Source of the DNA: an uncultured Bacilli bacterium
GTDB lineage: Bacteria; Bacillota_I; Bacilli_A; RF39; UBA660
Assembly (NCBI GenBank): GCA_944372725.1
Contig: CALWAA010000009.1
Location: forward strand, 1-14,528
Reading direction: 5' to 3'
DNA length: 14,528 bases
Both the position numbers and the translations under genes were made by a program. The notes under the pieces were generated by a model. The model searched no databases, was not told the origin of the DNA, and was given only the letters and a program-made list of their open reading frames with translations. Position 1 is the stretch's first letter, and the number at the start of each line of letters is the position of its first letter. Shown here piece by piece: positions 11,796 to 14,528 of this stretch.

Positions 11796-13030
11796 ATTTT
11801 TCAGACCAGCTGTTTCTTATCAAAAGAAAATTTTTTGCTAAGAAAAATATTCTTTTAATCCTTATCTTATCAATTCTTTTAACTGCCATTTTAAGTTGCG
11901 TAACTTTAATTAATTTTATATTAGAATTTAAAAAAGATACTTATAACGACATAACGGGAAGAACTTTAATCATAGAAAATGTAAATGATGACACTAAAGA
12001 GGAAATCGCAAAAATAGAACATATTAGCAATGTTGTTAGTAATAAATATTCTAATGGAGTAGAAAAAGAAGCTTCTGAATTCAACCAAGAGAATATTCCA
12101 GGGTCAATTTTTTTAAAGCCAATAATTGATAATGACCTATTAACAGTTACCGAGGGAAGAATACCTCAAAATAATGGGGAGATGATATGTGCTCACAAAT
12201 TTTATCCTCATAGTTCTTACATCGATGAGGAATCTAACCAAAAAATTATACATTCTCTATATTTGAATAGTGAAGATATCATTGGGCGTAAAATAAGCAT
12301 TACTTCTACTAATGAAGATTATTTAGGCAAAAAATATGAATTTACCATTGTAGGAACTTATGCTAATAAAAAATTTGATAATTTAAATACATGTTATATA
12401 ATGATAGATGATTATGATAAAATTAGTTCTAAATATGCTACAATTAGTGGATACGTCGATGAATTTGGAGAAGAGCACGAAGAATATAATGAATACAATG
12501 GTTTAATGCTAATTGTAGAAGATACTAAATATTTAGATGAGGTAACCCAAAAATTACAAGAATTAGGATACATTCCTTATCCATTCATAGAATTAGATAA
12601 TGAATTTTTAAATTATATTATTTATATACCTTTATTATTAGGAATAATCATTGTAATTATAACCATAAATATCATATATGCTTTTTTAAAAAAGTACATT
12701 GAGTATAATAAAAAGAATTATGGTATTTTAAAAAGCTGTGGATATACCAATAAAGACATTTTAAAAATCGAAAGAAGTCAAATAGTATTCATTTATTTAA
12801 CAAGTGTTGTTATTTCCTTCATACTATATTTTATAATATATTTTGTTATTCAAAATACATTACTAGTAGAATTTGTCTACAGCAATTATCAATTACCTAT
12901 TCCATGGTTACTTTTAATAGTAGTTTTAATTTTCTTTTTAATTCTTTTCATAACACTTGATAAAATAATGATTCAAAAACAATTAAAACAAAATATTCAA
13001 AATATGTTGGAGATAGAATATGATAATTAA
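11792..13030 (+). CDS. FtsX/MacB-like ABC transporter permease
   Basis: 412 aa. One membrane helix near residues 20-42, a large outer domain about 45-270 (MacB-type periplasmic-core position), then three helices near 275-298, 328-355 and 368-390. The cytoplasmic link IEYNKKNYGILKSCGYTNKD (about 303-322) resembles the FtsX coupling region 'ELGILKALGAs', which contacts the ATPase. The outer domain is rich in Asp, Glu and Tyr and shows no motif I know. It overlaps the ATPase start by four bases and the next gene by eleven. Confidence 0.88.
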   Translation: MNFSDQLFLIKRKFFAKKNILLILILSILLTAILSCVTLINFILEFKKDTYNDITGRTLIIENVNDDTKEEIAKIEHISNVVSNKYSNGVEKEASEFNQENIPGSIFLKPIIDNDLLTVTEGRIPQNNGEMICAHKFYPHSSYIDEESNQKIIHSLYLNSEDIIGRKISITSTNEDYLGKKYEFTIVGTYANKKFDNLNTCYIMIDDYDKISSKYATISGYVDEFGEEHEEYNEYNGLMLIVEDTKYLDEVTQKLQELGYIPYPFIELDNEFLNYIIYIPLLLGIIIVIITINIIYAFLKKYIEYNKKNYGILKSCGYTNKDILKIERSQIVFIYLTSVVISFILYFIIYFVIQNTLLVEFVYSNYQLPIPWLLLIVVLIFFLILFITLDKIMIQKQLKQNIQNMLEIEYDN

Positions 13031-13817
13031 AAGTTTTTTTCGCCAAAAAACAACCAGAATATATGTTTTGGCTTTTACTTTAATCTTTTTAGTTTTAGCT
13101 CTTTTAAATATTAGCAAAGAATATTTAAATAAAAAAGTAAATCAAGAATATGGGAACTCTTTTTCCTATTTTGAAAGTGAAAAAGACATAGATTTAGAAA
13201 ATAATTCTTTCATTGCGGAATATCAAAAAGGTCAAAAAATAAATTACAACAATGAATTCATTTATTTTATAGTAAGTAATAATGTAAAGAAAGGTGAAAT
13301 TTTAATACCAAGTTATTATCAACCAGAGGAAAATAGCTTTTATTATCAAGATAAATTTTTTTCTCTTTCAACTTATTCTTTTAACATGCATTTTCCTCTT
13401 TTTAAAATAAATACCAGTGATTATCAAGACTTATTTACTAATGAAGGCAATGTATATTTTTTTAAATTAAAAAACTGGTTAAATATGGATAAAACAATTT
13501 TAAAAATAGAAAAACAATATGACGTGAGTGTAATAACATATTTAAATAATAATGAAACCACAAATTATGAATGGATGATTAATACAATCGAAATTTTTAT
13601 CTATTTAATGATATTAATTTTCATAATAATAGGATGGATAGCTCTTTATAATGTAGTAAATGATGATAAAAAAACAAGATTATTATATAAATGTCTTGGA
13701 TATTCTAAAATAAAAACCAAAAAAATTTTATTAGCCAAAATATTGCTATTATTGCTTGTTTCTATAATTCCTGCTATTTTAATATATAATATATTATGGT
13801 GGATATTAATACATTAA
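13020..13817 (+). CDS. Second FtsX-like permease subunit, short, three membrane segments
   Basis: 265 aa with the same layout as its neighbour but reduced: helix 1 near 14-32, a smaller outer domain about 35-183 and helices near 187-212 and 237-262. NVVNDDKKTRLLYKCLGYSKIKTKK (second half of the coupling region, with KCLGYSK) again resembles FtsX-type links. The usual fourth helix is missing: the protein stops after helix 3 and the next DNA is a promoter, so the reading frame is not obviously broken. With the 412-aa subunit it may form a heterodimer on an ATPase dimer. Start overlaps the previous gene by eleven bases. Alternative: an accessory protein rather than a true permease half. Confidence 0.75.
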   Translation: MIIKSFFRQKTTRIYVLAFTLIFLVLALLNISKEYLNKKVNQEYGNSFSYFESEKDIDLENNSFIAEYQKGQKINYNNEFIYFIVSNNVKKGEILIPSYYQPEENSFYYQDKFFSLSTYSFNMHFPLFKINTSDYQDLFTNEGNVYFFKLKNWLNMDKTILKIEKQYDVSVITYLNNNETTNYEWMINTIEIFIYLMILIFIIIGWIALYNVVNDDKKTRLLYKCLGYSKIKTKKILLAKILLLLLVSIIPAILIYNILWWILIH

Positions 13818-13843
13818 TTTTTTAGCACCGTGTAAAAAGTTTA

Positions 13844-13852
13844 TGCTATAAT
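13844..13852 (+). promoter_or_regulatory. Extended -10 promoter of the last gene
   Basis: TGCTATAAT, a perfect extended -10, with no good -35 at 17 bp. Start near 13859, about 20 nt before the ATG at 13879. It separates the last gene from the ABC operon; no intrinsic terminator is obvious between them. Confidence 0.7.
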
Positions 13853-13878
13853 ATAGAAAAAGAAAGAAGTTTGAGATT

Positions 13879-14528
13879 ATGTCAAAAAAGAAAAAAATAA
13901 TTTATATTTCAATCGGATTAATTATTATCGGTGCGATTATTTTTATATTATGTTCTCATTTTATCTTAAATAAAAAGGTAGAAGAATTTAATGGCTTTAC
14001 CTTTAAAGAAGTAACCAAACTAAATTATGGCGATATAACTTTAAGTGATTTTGTGAAAGATATTACCTGTGAAGAAGAATGTACCTATCATGGTCAAACA
14101 TTAGAATATTCTATCTCTAACGTTGAAGATTTAGGAAAAGTAGAAGTTTTAGTAAGCATCACTTATCAAAGAAATACTTATGAACAAACCTATGAAATAG
14201 AGGTAGTAGACGAACTTGCACCTATAATTACTTTAACTGAAACAGAAATGAATTACGTAAAAAATAGTGATGCCATCTTTGCCCCTGAAGATTTTATTAA
14301 AGAAGTAAGTGATAATTATGATGAAGTAGCAGTAGAAGATGTTTCTATTGAAAGCAATGTAAACTTAAAAAAGGTAGGGGATTATCAAGTTACTTACACC
14401 CTTACGGATACACATAACAATGTTGGAACATCTATTTTAATTGTTCATGTCGTTGATGAAGAAGCAAAAGAAGATAGTGACGATAAAAAAGAAACAAATA
14501 GTACAAATGATAAAACCAACAGTACAAC
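13879..14528 (+). CDS. Membrane-anchored surface protein with Ig-like (DUF5011-type) domains, cut by the window edge
   Basis: 216 codons are visible, open to the right edge. A basic start MSKKKK leads to one hydrophobic helix near 7-26, then an outer region with two beta-rich repeats: about 40-112, ending YEQTYEIEVVDELAP, and about 113-193, containing EVSDNYDEVAVEDVSI, KKVGDYQVTYTLTDTHNNVG and ending IVHVVDEE. The 'G-x-Y-x-V-x-Y-x-x-x-D' block is the hallmark of bacterial Ig-like DUF5011/HYR domains. A charged Ser/Thr/Asn/Lys linker (about 194-216) runs off the edge, as is usual before a C-terminal enzymatic or wall-binding domain, which cannot be seen. Two Cys (ITCEEECTY) are close together. 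The ribosome site is weak (AAGAAG, then GAG). Confidence 0.82.
   Translation, partial: MSKKKKIIYISIGLIIIGAIIFILCSHFILNKKVEEFNGFTFKEVTKLNYGDITLSDFVKDITCEEECTYHGQTLEYSISNVEDLGKVEVLVSITYQRNTYEQTYEIEVVDELAPIITLTETEMNYVKNSDAIFAPEDFIKEVSDNYDEVAVEDVSIESNVNLKKVGDYQVTYTLTDTHNNVGTSILIVHVVDEEAKEDSDDKKETNSTNDKTNST

Noticed and set aside
1..14528. tRNA genes, CRISPR arrays, insertion sequences or prophage genes
   Set aside because: None seen: no tRNA-like cloverleaf ends, no regularly spaced repeats, no transposase, integrase or phage structural motif.

Overview
The window is AT-rich DNA with tightly packed genes, overlapping starts and stops, strong Shine-Dalgarno sequences and near-consensus sigma-A promoters. 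TGA is used as a stop (the ABC ATPase ends in TGA) and Trp is TGG, so this is the standard bacterial code, not the Mycoplasma code. A murG-murB-divIB order, cell-wall synthesis genes and low GC point to Bacillota. The style of the surface protein (GVRPVINLK C-terminal motif) suggests an uncultured gut Bacilli lineage such as RF39 or Erysipelotrichia relatives. That placement is inference.

Layout. 1-589 (-): N-terminal part of a UvrD/Rep-type helicase running off the left edge. 590-960: no conventional gene. It holds a 235-bp element closed by a perfect 10-bp inverted repeat, with a 36-39 codon ORF on the minus strand, a promoter on each strand and a plus-strand terminator inside the ORF, so it looks like a type I toxin-antitoxin-like or dual-strand RNA locus. 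Three Spo0A-box-like heptamers lie just upstream of its minus promoter. 970-1422 (-): tandem-HTH XRE regulator. 1617-2915 (+): anchored surface protein with a DUF6273/C-type-lectin-like end, behind an excellent promoter and a structured leader. 3015-6829 (+): a five-gene operon murG-murB-divIB-queH-membrane protein. 6840-8051 (-): a lone GspE/PilB/ComGA-type ATPase. 8160-8906 (+): unrecognised protein. 8920-10212 (-): histidyl-tRNA synthetase whose motifs look archaeal/eukaryotic in type. 10566-13817 (+): a small secreted two-cysteine protein, then a MacB-like ABC exporter (ATPase plus two FtsX-like permeases). 13879-end (+): a surface protein with Ig-like repeats, cut by the right edge.

The clearest regulatory discovery is ahead of hisS. 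A consensus promoter drives a 17-codon leader peptide with four consecutive His codons, followed by a chain of mutually exclusive hairpins ending in an intrinsic terminator just before hisS. This is a ribosome-mediated attenuator on a gene that in Bacillota is usually controlled by a T-box. The second most interesting region is the 641-875 element. The third is the secreted peptide plus ABC exporter, which could be a bacteriocin or surface-factor system.

All calls come from reading the sequence by eye. No database search or folding program was run.
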